Part shown: piece by piece, positions 52,160 through 62,994 of the stretch
How positions within the stretch are numbered: the stretch's first letter is position 1
How the letters are laid out: every line of letters starts with the position of its first letter
Source: Aphelenchoides besseyi
Taxonomy: Eukaryota > Nematoda > Chromadorea > Rhabditida > Aphelenchoididae
DNA length: 64,000 nucleotides
Direction: 5' to 3'
Assembly (NCBI GenBank): GCA_024699855.1
Contig: JAMPIQ010000008.1
Location: 1 to 64,000 of the forward strand
Notes under the pieces: generated by a model
Seen by the model: the letters and a program-made list of their open reading frames with translations, nothing else
The model's database searches: none
Told to the model about the DNA's origin: nothing
Made by a program: the position numbers and the translations under genes

Positions 52160-52379
52160 TCAGATTGTCCCTCTCTCCTGCTTCGCGAGCTGAAGCTATG
52201 TGACTGTCCCTACGGGTAAAACCATATAGGGTACGGGCTTCATTTGGAATCCGCGGGATTGCATTTATTAGCTTTTTTGCACGCTCACCTTGAACTTTAT
52301 GCTCAGACCGCGCTCATTTTTCAACGGCGCGGAATTCGCCTATGCTTGATATCAGGGAATTCTTGCATGGGGAGGATGC

Positions 52380-55300
52380 GTGCTTCCTGGGTGGATCATA
52401 TTCGGTTCGGCCTTCGCTTATGTCCTGCTGCTGTTTGCGGTTGCAAGCTATGGGGACAGGAAGAGCCGCAAAAGAAACGCTCCGAACAAGGGCGGCGTCC
52501 GTTCGTCTATGCGCTCAGCCTGGCGATTTATTGCACCTCCTGGACCTATTTCGGCGGTGTGGGGCTTGCGGCAGACAGGGGGCTGGAATTTCTTGGCATC
52601 TATACCGGTCCGATCCTTGCCTTCACCATCGGCATGCCGATCATCCGCCGCATCGTCGAACTGGCGAAAACGGAAAAGCTGACGTCCGTTGCGGACTTCA
52701 TTGCCGCCCGTTACGGCAAGAACTCCACCGTGGCAATGATCGTCGCCATCATCGCTCTCGTCGGCGCCATTCCCTATATCGCTCTGCAACTGAAAGCCGT
52801 TTTCCAGCTCGGTTGCGACGATGGTCGATCCCGGCGATTACGGCATTGGCAGCGGCAATCTTTATTTCGTCGATCTGCCGCTGGTCGTCACCATCGTCAT
52901 GGCGGGGGTTTGCCGTCATGTTCGGCACCCGCCACACCGATGCCACCGAACATCAGGACGGGCTCATTCTGGCGATCTCGATGGAATCGCTGGTCAAGCT
53001 CGTCGCCATGTGCACCGTCGGCTTTTATGTGCTCTTCGTGCTCTTCGACGGTCCCGTGCATCTGTGGCAGCTCGCCTCCGATAACGAACAGGCCATGCGG
53101 GCCATATCCTATCACACGCCCGTCAGCCGCTGGATCGTTATGACCCTGCTTTCCGGCTTCGCCATCATCCTGCTGCCGCGCCAGTTCCACGTTACCGTGG
53201 TTGAAAACCGCACGCCGCAGGAGCTGCGCATGGCTGGGTTCCTGCTGCCGCTTTATCTCATCGCGATCAACATCTTCGTGCTGCCGATAGCGCTGGCCGG
53301 CATTCTGACGCTCGGCGCCAATGGCGATGCCGATCTCTACGTGCTGCAATTGCCGCTCAATCACCAAATGCCGGTCGTGTCGCTGATCACCTTCATCGGT
53401 GGATTTTCGGCGGCGACCGCGATGGTGATCGTCGCTTCGGTGGCGCTATCGATCATGATTTCCAATGATATCGTCATGCCGATCTTCCTGCGGCAGAAGC
53501 TGCTGAACCGTTCTCCGCACCGGGACGACTTCGCCAAGACGCTGCTCAACATCCGCAGGGACGGCAATCTTTGCGGTGCTGCTTCTGGGCTATGGCTATT
53601 ATCGCGCCGCCGACAGCGCCACGGGCCTCGCCTCCATCGGCCTTCTCGCATTCGCCGCCATTGCGCAGATGGCCCCTGCCTTATTCGGCGGGCTGTTCTG
53701 GCGGCGCGCCAATGCGCGCGGCGCAATCGCCGGCTTAAGTTCCGGCTTTTTCGTCTGGGCCTATCTGCTGTTCCTGCCAAGCTTCGGCGGGCCGGATAAT
53801 TCCGAGGTCGCGGCGAATATTCTCGGCTTCCTGTTTTCCGGCAGCACGGTGTTCAATGGGCCTGAAGCCGACCCGTTCGTGAATGCGGTCATTCTCAGCC
53901 TGCTCGTCAACAGCCTTGCCTTCGTGCTCGGCTCGCTTTCGCGCAATCCGAGGCCGGTGGAGCGCATCCAGTCCGGCATCTTCGTCAAGCGCCACTCGAA
54001 ATCGCAATTTGCGACACGCGGCTGGAAAACCCGTGTCAGCGTCGGCGACCTCAAAAGCGCGGTGGCGCGCTATCTTGGCGAGGAGCGCATGCTGCGGTCA
54101 CTCGCGACCTATGAAAAGACGGCGGGCAGGAAGCTCAATGACGATCAGCCGGCGGACATGGCGCTGATCCATTTCTCCGAACAGTTGCTGGGCAGCGCCA
54201 TCGGCTCCTCCTCCGCCCGTCTGGTGCTTTCGATCATTCTTCAGAAGGCGGAAGATACCAGCGCGGACACGGCATGGCTGCTCGATCAGGCAAGCGAGGC
54301 CCTGCAATATAATCAGGACATGCTGCAAACGGCGCTCGCCCAGATGGATCAGGGTATTGCGGTTTTCGACAGTTCGCAGCAGCTGACCATCTGGAACCGG
54401 CGCTTCCGCACGCTGCTGGATTTGCCCGAGCAATTCGGGCAGGTCGGCGTACCGCTCACGGATATCGTTTCGATGCTGCAGGAACGCGGCGACATGCCCG
54501 AAGGCGACACGAATGAGCTGATTACCAGCTTCCTGACCATGGACCTGCCCTTCTCTCTGGTGCTGGCGGGCGGCGAGCGTATCATCGAAGTGCGCTCCAA
54601 CACCATGCCGGATAAGGGCATCGTCGCCACCTTCACCGATATCACCCAGCGTGTGGCGAGCGATCAGGCGCTGAAACAGGCAAACGAGACGCTGGAGCAG
54701 CGCGTGGCGGAGCGAACAGTGGAGCTTACCCGCGTCAACCGGGAACTGGCAGAAGCGAGGGCATCCGCCGACGAGGCGAATATCGGCAAGACACGGTTTT
54801 TCGCCGCCGCCGGCCATGACATTCTCCAACCCTTGAATGCTGCCCGCCTCTATTCCTCCTCGCTGGTCGAACGGCTTGGCGCATCGGGAGAAAGCGATCT
54901 CGTCCACAATATCGATTCGGCGCTGGAATCGGTCGAAACCATTCTCGGCGCGGTTCTCGATATTTCCCGTCTCGACACCGGCTCGATGAAGGCGCGCATG
55001 ACATCCGTGCCGCTGAATGAGCTGCTGAAACGCATCGAAACCGATTTCGCGCCGATGGCGCAGGAAAAGAACCTCGACCTCGTGGTGATGCCAACCTCGC
55101 TCACGGTCCGCTCCGACCCCAATCTCCTGCGGCGTCTGATACAGAATCTCGTTTCCAACGCCATCAAATACACGTTGAAGGGCAAGGTGGTCGTCGGTGC
55201 GCGCCGCCGGGGCGGCGAAGTGGTCATTCAGGTGACGGATTCCGGTATCGGCATTCCCTCTTCCAAGTTTCGCACTGTCTTCAAGGAATTCGCCCGATTG

Positions 55301-55895
55301 GACGAGGGCGCAAGAACAGCATCCGGCCTCGGGCTCGGTCTTTCCATCGTCGACCGACTGTCGCGCATGCTGCACCATCCGGTACAGCTGATTTCCACCC
55401 CCGGAAAAGGCACGACCTTTCGCATCCACCTGCCGCGCGAGGCGGATCGCCTCGTACCGGCCAAAGCTGATGGCGGAACAATCAGTCCCGCAGCCAGCGA
55501 CCGCCTTCAGGGCGTCCCGGGTGCTCTGCATCGACAACGAGCCGAAAATCCTCGAGGGCATGACGCTGCTCTTGACCGGATGGGGTTGTGAGGTTTTACC
55601 CGCAGGTTCCGTGGCGACGCTTGAGGAACCCTTCCTCACTTTGACCCAAGCTCCAGACGTCATCGTCGCCGATTACCATCTGGACGATGGCGACGGCATC
55701 AGCGCCATCCGCCTCATCAGGACATTTTACGGCAAGACGATCCCTGCCCTGCTGGTGACGGCGGATCGCAGCCCGGAAGTGCGCAGCGATGCCGAAAAAT
55801 ACGGGATTTCGGTTCAGCACAAACCGGTCAAACCGGCAGCGCTGCGGGCCTATATCAACCGGATATCCAGTACGGCGCGGGCAGCGGCCGAATAA
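52380..55895 (+). CDS. Hybrid histidine kinase with N-terminal sodium-solute-symporter-like domain, frameshifted
   Basis: About 1170 residues. A GTG start. Residues ~1-500: a dozen membrane spans of the sodium-solute symporter (PutP-like) type. Then a linker, a PAS domain (Gln-Met-Asp-Gln-Gly-Ile-Ala-Val-Phe-Asp, ~640-760) and a coiled coil. The HisKA domain has phosphoacceptor His in Ala-Gly-His-Asp-Ile-Leu-Gln-Pro-Leu-Asn-Ala, followed by an HATPase domain with Asn and Gly boxes. A C-terminal receiver carries Asp in Val-Ala-Asp-Tyr-His-Leu. Breaks near 52490, 52815, 52908, 53570 and 55468. The input and output are unknown; the HisKA resembles the NahK/ErcS group. Convergent with the MCP gene. 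Confidence 0.88.
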
Positions 55896-55931
55896 AAACT
55901 CCCGGACCTTGCGATCCGGGAGCGGTTTTGA
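55895..55931. terminator. Bidirectional terminator between the hybrid kinase and MCP genes
   Basis: An 8 bp stem (ctcccgga at 55899-55906 with tccgggag at 55915-55922) flanked by an A run on the left and a T run on the right. It can serve both convergent genes. Confidence 0.88.
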
Positions 55932-55951
55932 CCTTCAAAAAAACAGACTTA

Positions 55952-57808
55952 TCAGGCCGCCTGATTGTAGCGATCCCTGCCGGTCGCCGAACCCTGCTCC
56001 ATCTGGAACCGCTGTACCAGATCGAGCAGCGCTTCCACCTCGCCGGAAAGCACCCGGCTGGCCGCGCTCGATTGTTCGGCAAGCGCCGCATTCTGCTGCG
56101 TCATCTGGTCCATCTGGTTGACGGAGCTGTTGACGTTATGAAGCGCGGAGGACTGGTCCTGGGTCGCCGTCGCGATGGTTTCGACATGCTGGCTGACGGT
56201 AACAATCTGCTGGCTGATGGCGGAGAGTACCGTGCCCGCCTCCTGTACCAGCTTTGAGCCGGAGCTGACCTCATGCGTCGACTGGTTGATGAGCTGCTTG
56301 ATCTCGCGGGCAGCGTCGGCGGAGCGCTGGGCGAGCTCGCGCACTTCCTGCGCCACAACGGCAAAACCTTTGCCCGCCTCGCCCGCACGCGCCGCCTCGA
56401 TGCCTGCATTGAGCGCGAGGAGGTTGGTCTGGAAGGCGATGTCGTCGATGACCTCGATGATCTGCTCGATCTTGCGCGAGGCGTCTTCGATGCGGCCCAT
56501 GGCGTCGACGGCGTTGCTGACGACCGAACCGGAACTGTCGGCGCTCTGCTTGGTGATGCGCACGGCCTCATTGGCCTCCCGCGCCCGCTCGGCCGACGAT
56601 CTGACTGTAACCGTGATTTCGTCCACGGCGGCGGCGGTTTCTTCCAGCGAGGCGGCCTGATTTTCGGTGCGCTTCGACAGATCGACCGACGATTGCTCGA
56701 TTTCAAAGCCGCTATGCTGGATGATGAGCGTGCGCTCGCGGATCTGCCCCAGCGCATCGCGCAGGTTGAGAAGAGATTCGTTGAAATCCGTGCGCAGACG
56801 ATCAAGACGACCCGGCGAAAGGCGTCTCGATAGTGCGGCTCAAATCGCCACGCGAGAGCCTGCCGAGGCCGGAAGCGATCTCGCTGACCGCAAATTCGAT
56901 CTGGCCGTCGAGCTCCTGTTTTTCGGCGTCGTTGCGGTGACGTTCGGACTCGGCTGCGGAGCGTTCCTCGGCGCTTTTGCCCTCAATCGCCAGTTTCTCG
57001 ATCGCATTTCTCGCGGAAAATCACCAGCGCGCGGGCGATGTTGCCGAATTCATTGGTGTTAGTGGCATAGGGGATCGGCGTGTCGAGATTGCCGTCCGAA
57101 AGGGACTTAACCGCATCGGTCAGCTTGCCAAGCGGCTGGGAGCGTGCGCTTGATGACGAAATAGGCGAGCAATCCGACGCCGAGCATGGCGAGCGCGCCG
57201 CAGATCAGCATCATGTCGCGCAGGCTGTATATCTGCGCATCGTAGACATCCATGGGAACGCCCACGAACAGGATGCCGACGGTTGCGCCGGTCTTGTTCG
57301 TAACCGGCATGTAACCGGTCATGTAGCTGGTGCCGAACAGCGTGGCGGTGCCGAAATAGGCCTCACCCTTGGAGACTTTCGCAAAAGCGGGATGATCGGT
57401 AGCAAGCTTGGTGCCGGCTGCTCTCTCGCCCTTTTCGTTCTTCAGATTGGTGGTCATGCGAATGAACTCGCCGCCCTTGGCTTCAAAAACACGGTAGAAA
57501 TACCGCCGTTACCGGCTGCGGTGCGGTCGACGAGATCATTGTCGCGCATCGTTCCGATGCTGGCGCGACCCCACACTTTTGAGGTCCCCATCCACCATTT
57601 CGAGGGCGACGCCGCCGACCTTCAGTTCGTAAAGGATCGCCATGCTGCGCATTGCGCTGTGCGTATCACGCAGCGCGGTGGTGGTGATGATGTTGTCCTT
57701 CAAGCGAATGTAGGTCGAAAAACCAACTGCCGCCACGCTGAGCGTGATCAGGCCGATCGTCAACGCGACGACCTTGCCGGCAACGGACTTAAAGAGCCGG
57801 TTGTGCAT
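55952..57808 (-). CDS. Methyl-accepting chemotaxis protein, frameshifted
   Basis: About 618 residues. First span [13 protein letters not shown], a periplasmic Cache-like sensor with Gly-Tyr-Met-Pro-Val-Thr-Asn, and a second span ([10 protein letters not shown]). HAMP and the signalling hairpin follow, with [16 protein letters not shown]. It ends Arg-Tyr-Asn-Gln-Ala-Ala without an Asn-Trp-X-X-Phe tether pentapeptide. Breaks near 57570, 57495, 57145, 57020, 56815 and 56640. Next to visR, transcribed the same way; ligand unknown. Confidence 0.9.
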
Positions 57809-57951
57809 GAAACAGTTCCCCAAAACCAAACTTATAAAAGTTCTAGTAGGCAACTGTTAAAAAAACGCGAAGCGTCGGTAGCGCCTTTTAGGGGGGCACA
57901 AGCCGGGCCGGCGCCTGCCGGCTTATGAGGGACGGGAAAACCCGTCCACCA

Positions 57952-58708
57952 TCAGTGGATATAACCGAGCCGGATGGCCTTGGCGATCGCCTGGATACGG
58001 TTGACGGAATCGAGCTTGATCGTCGCCGAACCGAGATAGGCGTTGACGGTGTGCACGGAAAGCCCGAGCTTGACCGCGATTTCTTCGCTGATACGGCCGT
58101 CCCCCGCCAGTTGCAGGCAGGCGATTTCCCTCTCGCTCAGCGCCTCGGAAGGCGCCGCCTTGCTCTCGTCCAGCGCCAGCATGTCCACCATGATCTCGCA
58201 GCACTTGATGTGCTGTTCGATCACGACCTCATTGTCGAGAACGAGGTTGGTGCCGCAGAAGACAATGTAACCGTTGCCGATGGTGCCGAGCCGCACCGGA
58301 AGCGCCAGCCCCGCATAGGGCAATGTGTCGTTCTCGATGCGGCGCAGAAGTGCGGGCACATCGGGAAGATCGGCAAAGCCGCCGGCATTCTTGTTGCGCC
58401 AGATGACCGGCAGGAGCGATGTCTCGATATGATCGAGAAGAATGTCGCCCACGGCGCGGATGAACTGCGCGCTCTGCTCTGCGGCATTTCATGCCCCAGT
58501 TTTCCAGCTCGCAGGTCAGCTTTTTCTTGTTGGGGAAACCGGAAGCGGCAGCCTTCGTCACCACGAAATTGCGCGCGCCGACCAGCTTCTGCATGGCGAC
58601 GAGCTTCGGAAAAAGATCCGACCGGCTCGTCACGACAGGGCTGCGGTAAAACATGCCCGTCTGACCTGAACCCTCATTGTCTTTCGTCTGTACCATCCGT
58701 CCGACCAT
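57952..58708 (-). CDS. visR: LuxR-type motility regulator VisR, one frameshift
   Basis: VisR acts with VisN as a heteromer at the top of the rhizobial flagellar hierarchy. About 250 residues: an N-terminal ligand-type domain (Phe-Val-Val-Thr-Lys-Ala-Ala) and a C-terminal LuxR helix-turn-helix (Leu-Ser-Glu-Arg-Glu-Ile-Ala-Cys-Leu-Gln-Leu-Ala; Val-His-Thr-Val-Asn-Ala-Tyr-Leu). The ATG at 58706-58708 overlaps the visN stop by one base (TAATG), indicating coupling. Break near 58490. Confidence 0.94.
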
Positions 58709-59399
58709 TATACGAGGTTGTTGCGCACGGCGTAGGCAATTGCCTCCGAGCGGGTTTTCGTCGCGGTTTACGCATCACGCTTGTAATGTAATTATTGATC
58801 GTATTGCGCGAAATGCCAAGGATCATCGCAATTTCATCGCTCGTCTTGCCTTCCGCAATCCAGAACAGGCATTCGAGCTCGCGCTCCGTGAGATCGATAT
58901 CGCGCACGGTTTTTGCTTCGCTGGCAATGCCGAAGCTGACGCAATAGCCCGTCAGCAGGGCGATTTCGCGCAGCCTTTCCGGCGAAGGCACCGCTTCTTC
59001 GGGAAACAGCAGCAGCAGCGAAAGCCGGATGCGTCCCACACAGAAAGACAGCGCCGAATATTGCCGGTCTATGCCGTAGGGAACAGAAACATCGTCTGGA
59101 AGGAAGAGCAGCCGCGGCTGCAGAAGCGAAAGGCATTTCTCCATTTCGCTCGATCTGTTCTGGCTGTTGGCCAGTTCGACACCAAGCCTGCGGACCAGAT
59201 CGAAAGGCCAGTCGGAGGTGACCCGATGAATTTCAGTCCGGTTTCTTCGAGAAGATCATCCCTCGCCAGCAGATAATGCGAGGCGCCAGCGTAGGTTACG
59301 AGCAGATCCAGTGCGCCTGCAACGTTACCCGGCAGCAGCCGTGGCTGCGACGTTTTTAGCAAGCTGATCGCGCGGCAAGGGTTTACCCATGCCCTCCAT
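58708..59399 (-). CDS. visN: LuxR-type motility regulator VisN, frameshifted
   Basis: The partner of VisR, about 230-245 residues. The C-terminal LuxR domain carries Leu-Thr-Glu-Arg-Glu-Leu-Glu-Cys-Leu-Phe-Trp-Ile-Ala-Glu-Gly and Ile-Ser-Arg-Asn-Thr-Ile-Asn-Asn-Tyr-Ile. It ends Val-Arg-Asn-Asn-Leu-Val-stop. Breaks near 58768, 59150-59225 and 59335. The start is uncertain: ATG at 59399 or 59390, or an in-frame TTG at 59441. Confidence 0.92.
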
Positions 59400-59779
59400 A
59401 GGCTTGGCAGACAGCCTGCGGATATCAACATCGACTTTCAATCGCCTACGCCCTCTTGCTCCCAGTGGGAGATTATACCTCGGGATGGAATCATTCCATT
59501 CGAGAAGCTTACCAAAATGGGACGGCAAGCCCCCGGAGACCGAATCACTTCATTTTTATGGAACGGACTGGGATTTGCCATTACCTGACACCAGCCTTTC
59601 CACGTATTTCCCTGCTCGTCTATTACTAAAAAAAACATACTGAAAAGCTGTTCAATCCATAAACGGCATTCTCAGCCAATTCCCAGCAAACTGTATCGTT
59701 GCTGAATTTTTTGTAAACACTGTCCTGAAACGAGACTGCCACGGCTCGCCCGCCAAGCATAGTGAAAAGCCCAAAAACG
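59400..59779. promoter_or_regulatory. Region upstream of visN
   Basis: About 380 bases between the fliF terminator and visN. AT-rich near 59610-59720. It should hold the visNR promoter on the minus strand; no operator can be named. No other gene is supported. Confidence 0.5.
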
Positions 59780-59813
59780 GAAAAAAAAAAGGCCGGGTAA
59801 AAAACCGGCCTTT
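59780..59813 (-). terminator. Terminator after fliF
   Basis: An 8 bp stem aaggccgg/ccggcctt (59789-59796 with 59805-59812). On the minus strand it is followed by a run of T residues (the ten A at 59781-59790). It closes the che-fliF operon before visN. Confidence 0.9.
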
Positions 59814-59819
59814 TCGATA

Positions 59820-61524
59820 TTATGCTGGCTTTTTTTCCACCGCCCATTTGCGCAGGATCTTGGCGGCCCTTTCCTCGCTGATTTCCACCATGCGGGAGAG
59901 AGCCTGCGTTCCGGTCCTTCGCGAACCCGGCGGTTGAATGTGCCCTCGCCATCGCCGCCGCCCGCCAGAAGGTCGTCGGTGCTTTGTCGAAGCCGAAATC
60001 CGCCCCGAAACCTTCCATGAGACCGCCTGCGCCCGCATCCATGCCGGGGAGAGAAATCCGGCAGTTCGAGACCGGCGGCCTCCTGGCTGAGCTGGCCTGC
60101 GGCGGCACCGTTGCCGGTCACCGTGCGGACCAGAGGGCGTACGCCGAGCCAGACGACAAGGAAGGCAACCGCGACAAAGGCGGAGCGAGTTGTTGATGAT
60201 GCCGGCGGAATTGCGGCTCAGCACTTCCATGATGCCCGGGCCGGTTGCGGCCTCATCCAGCAATTGCGTTTCGAGGAAGTCCATCGCCGTCAGCGAGACG
60301 ATGTCGCCACGGTCGGAGGAAATGCCTGCCGCCGAAGTGACGATCTTCTGCATTTCGGCAAGATAGGCGTCGATCTTCGCCTGATCGGCGGGCTCGCCGA
60401 CCATCTTGGCGATCCGGCCCTTGTTGACGACGACCGCGACCGAAATCTTCTCGACAGTGTAGCCGTTCTTGACCGTGGCTACCGTCTTGGAATTGATCTC
60501 GTAATTGGTCTGCTCTTCCTTCTTGGCCGACTGGTCGGAGGACTGCGGACCGCCGCCGCCGCCCTGGGGTGCTGCCTGCGCGTACGTTCTGTTCCACGGT
60601 TTCGCGGGCCGTGTCCGGCTGCGTTTCCTGGGACTTCTGGTCTTCCTTCACCGTGCGCACGGAGCGCTCAACGCGCGATTCCGGATCGTAGACGGTTTCC
60701 TGAATCTGACGGCTGTCGGTATTGAGCTGCGCCGTGACGCTGGAGCGGAAATTGTCCATGCCGAGGAAAGGCGCCAGCGCCTTGTCGATATTGGTTTCGA
60801 TTTCCTGCTGCACATTCTGCGCCAGCGTCAATGAGCGGTTCATGGCTGCATTGGTGACATCATCGCCGGAAGCGAGAAGCTGGCCGGTCGAATCAAGCAG
60901 GGTCACATCATCGACTTCAAGGCCGGGAACGGCCGAGGCGACGACGGTGGCGGAATGGATGCGGGACGCCTTGCGGCCGGCCGAAGCACTGGCGCGAATC
61001 ATCACCGATGCGGTGGGCTTCTGTTCGCCACGGCGGAAATTGCCGACGTCAGGCATGACGATATGGACGCGTGCGGCCGCAATGCCGTCAATCTGCTGGA
61101 TGGAGCGGCCGATCTCGCCCTCAAGGGCGCGAACGCGCGTCACTTCCTGCATGAAGGAGGTCAGGCCGAGAGAGCCGACATTGTCGAAAAGCTCATAACC
61201 GGCATTGGCGCTGTCGGGCAGGCCGCGCTCAGCCAGAAGCAATCTTGCCTTGCTGGTGAGGCCGACGGGAACCTGAAGGCTGGAACCATCGGTCCCCACC
61301 TGAAAGTCCAGACCCGATTCGGCAAGCGCAATGCTGATCTTGTTAAGGTCGCTTTTTTCAAGCCCCACGTAGAGGGTCTCGTAAGCGGGACGGTTCACGT
61401 AAAGAGCTGCGGCAAGGATGATGGCCATGGACACAACGCCCACGCCGCCCAGCATCAGCAGCCGTGTCTGCCCCAGCGCCGCGACATTCTTTAAGACCTG
61501 AGGGATTTGATTTAACAGATTCAT
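59820..61524 (-). CDS. fliF: Flagellar MS-ring protein FliF, frameshifted in C-terminal third
   Basis: FliF forms the inner-membrane MS ring on which rotor and export gate are built. About 565 residues. ATG at 61524 (Asn-Leu-Leu-Asn-Gln-Ile); first span Met-Leu-Gly-Gly-Val-Gly-Val-Val-Ser-Met-Ala-Ile-Ile; ring-building motifs with Val-His-Ile-Val-Met-Pro; a second span near 60180 and a FliG-binding end (Ala-Ala-Lys-Ile-Leu-Arg-Lys-Trp). The first ~330 codons are open; breaks near 60585, 60190, 60050, 59920 and 59825. It is the last gene of the che operon in this strand. Confidence 0.95.
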
Positions 61525-61654
61525 TCTGTTCCGCACCGTCATTCATAGAGTCCGAGACCTTTTGGCCCCGTCGTGACAATAGGGTGCGAAGCTTGCGCGA
61601 GCGTTGCCTTTCTCCGCATTCCGCGAAGGACGGCAACGCTGGCCGAAATAGTTT

Positions 61655-62046
61655 CTAGAAGAGGTCGAAGTCGCCCGATGCCTTGTCGAGCGGCTGGGAA
61701 TGGCCATGGCGGAAGGCCGCGCCGAGCGCCTTCTGCATTTCGGCCAGCTTGACGAGGCTTAGGGCGGTGGAAAACATCCACGATCCAGTCTCCGGGGATG
61801 GAACCGGTGATGGTATCGATGAATTCCGCAAGGCCGCGGGTTTTTCTGGACGGCAAGGTCGATGCCCTGCAACAGCTTGACGCCTTCACTGGACAATTGA
61901 CCGCTGGTCACTTCAAGCAATTGCGGCTCGATGCGCTCGATGAGATAAGCGACGTCGTGCAGTTCCGATACCACGCGCATCAGAACGTCCGGCAGGGCTT
62001 CTTCGAACGGAGTGGCGGCTGTGCGTGTGTGCTCTGCAAGCTGCAT
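61655..62046 (-). CDS. cheT: CheT-like chemotaxis protein with DxxxQ motif, frameshifted
   Basis: About 128 residues, all helical. The helix Leu-Gln-Gly-Ile-Asp-Leu-Ala-Val-Gln contains Asp-X3-Gln, the catalytic motif of CheZ-type CheY phosphatases. The place between cheD and fliF matches the small gene of the Sinorhizobium che operon called cheT, reported to act in signal termination. It ends Asp-Phe-Asp-Leu-Phe-stop, and cheD ends in a similar Ile-Glu-Phe-Phe tail. Breaks near 61842 (a t run), 61768 and 61690. Assignment by position and motif. Confidence 0.8.
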
Positions 62047-62060
62047 TGGAAACTCCGTGA

Positions 62061-62608
62061 CTAGAAAAATTCGATGTCGTTGGCGACTGGCTTGGGGGGC
62101 GGCACCGGACGCGTTTCCATGGCAACCGTCTTCTGGGTTTCCGCGCCGCTGAGCGGATGCTGACGCGCGCGCCCGGAGACCGGCCAGAATTCGATCTTTC
62201 GGCCGTGGTCCCCACCCGTGGAGGAGCTTAAGACCGGAATACCTTCATCCTTCAGAAACTGCATGGCGAAGACGGCATTCTGCTCGCCGACATTGGAGAA
62301 GCTGGCAATCGTCTTCGCGCCGCCGAAAACCTTGGCTTCCAGCCGGTCGCGCCGCGCCCCCTGCTTCAGGAGGCCGTTGATCAGGAGCTCCATGAGATGC
62401 ACGCCGTAACGAGTGGCATCTCCGCCGGTCACATTTCCCGTTCCCCGGCAGCAGGAAGTGATTCATGCCTCCCAGGCCGGCAACGGGGTCTCTCAGACAG
62501 GCGGCCACGCACGAAACCGAGTATCGTCGTCAGCACCACATCGGGATCGCTGACGACCTTATACTCGCCCTGAATGATATGTACGCGCTTAGCCGCAGCT
62601 TCAATCAT
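62061..62608 (-). CDS. cheD: Chemoreceptor glutamine deamidase CheD, two frameshifts
   Basis: About 182 residues. CheD deamidates glutamines of MCPs and can interact with CheY/CheC-type proteins. Catalytic Cys in Leu-Gly-Ser-Cys-Val-Ala-Ala-Cys (readable after removing one T near 62516), His in Gly-Gly-Met-Asn-His-Phe-Leu-Leu-Pro, and the Gly-Gly-Asp-Ala-Thr-Arg-Tyr-Gly segment. Second break near 62447. The ATG overlaps the cheY2 stop as ATGA. Confidence 0.93.
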
Positions 62609-62994
62609 TTCAGCGATCCGAAAACCGCCTCGATGGCAGCGCGCATCTTGTCGATCGTGAAGGGCTTGGCCAGCACGTTGTTGGCGCCGAGCTGGGCTGC
62701 CTTCTGCACCAGCGCGCGGTCGCCCTGCGCGGTGAGGATGATGAAGGCGGCCTTCTTGTGGTCGGGTTGGCCCTGACGGCGTGCAGGAAACCGAGACCGT
62801 CCATCTTCGGGCATGTTGAAATCGGAAATGACGAGATGATGGGGCTGCTGCTCCATGATCTTCATTCCCTGCTCGCCATCACCGGCGGCGGTGATCTGCT
62901 TGAAGCCGAGCTGTGTCAGCGCATCGCTGAGGAGCAGCCGGCTGGTCACCTGATCGTCGACGATCAGAACTTTGATCTTTTCTGCGAGAGACAT
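62605..62994 (-). CDS. cheY2: Chemotaxis response regulator CheY2, one frameshift
   Basis: A single-domain receiver of 129 residues. Acidic pair in Leu-Ile-Val-Asp-Asp-Gln, phosphoacceptor Asp in Val-Ile-Ser-Asp-Phe-Asn-Met-Pro, conserved Thr and Lys in Ile-Leu-Thr-Ala and Leu-Ala-Lys-Pro-Phe. In rhizobia the second CheY, upstream of cheD, is the main motor-binding one. One extra C/missing base near 62805 breaks the frame. The ATG shares one base with the cheB stop (TAATG). Confidence 0.95.
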   Translation of the reverse strand: MSLAEKIKVLIVDDQVTSRLLLSDALTQLGFKQITAAGDGEQGMKIMEQQPHHLVISDFNMPEDGRSRFPARRQGQPDHKKAAFIILTAQGDRALVQKAAQLGANNVLAKPFTIDKMRAAIEAVFGSLK

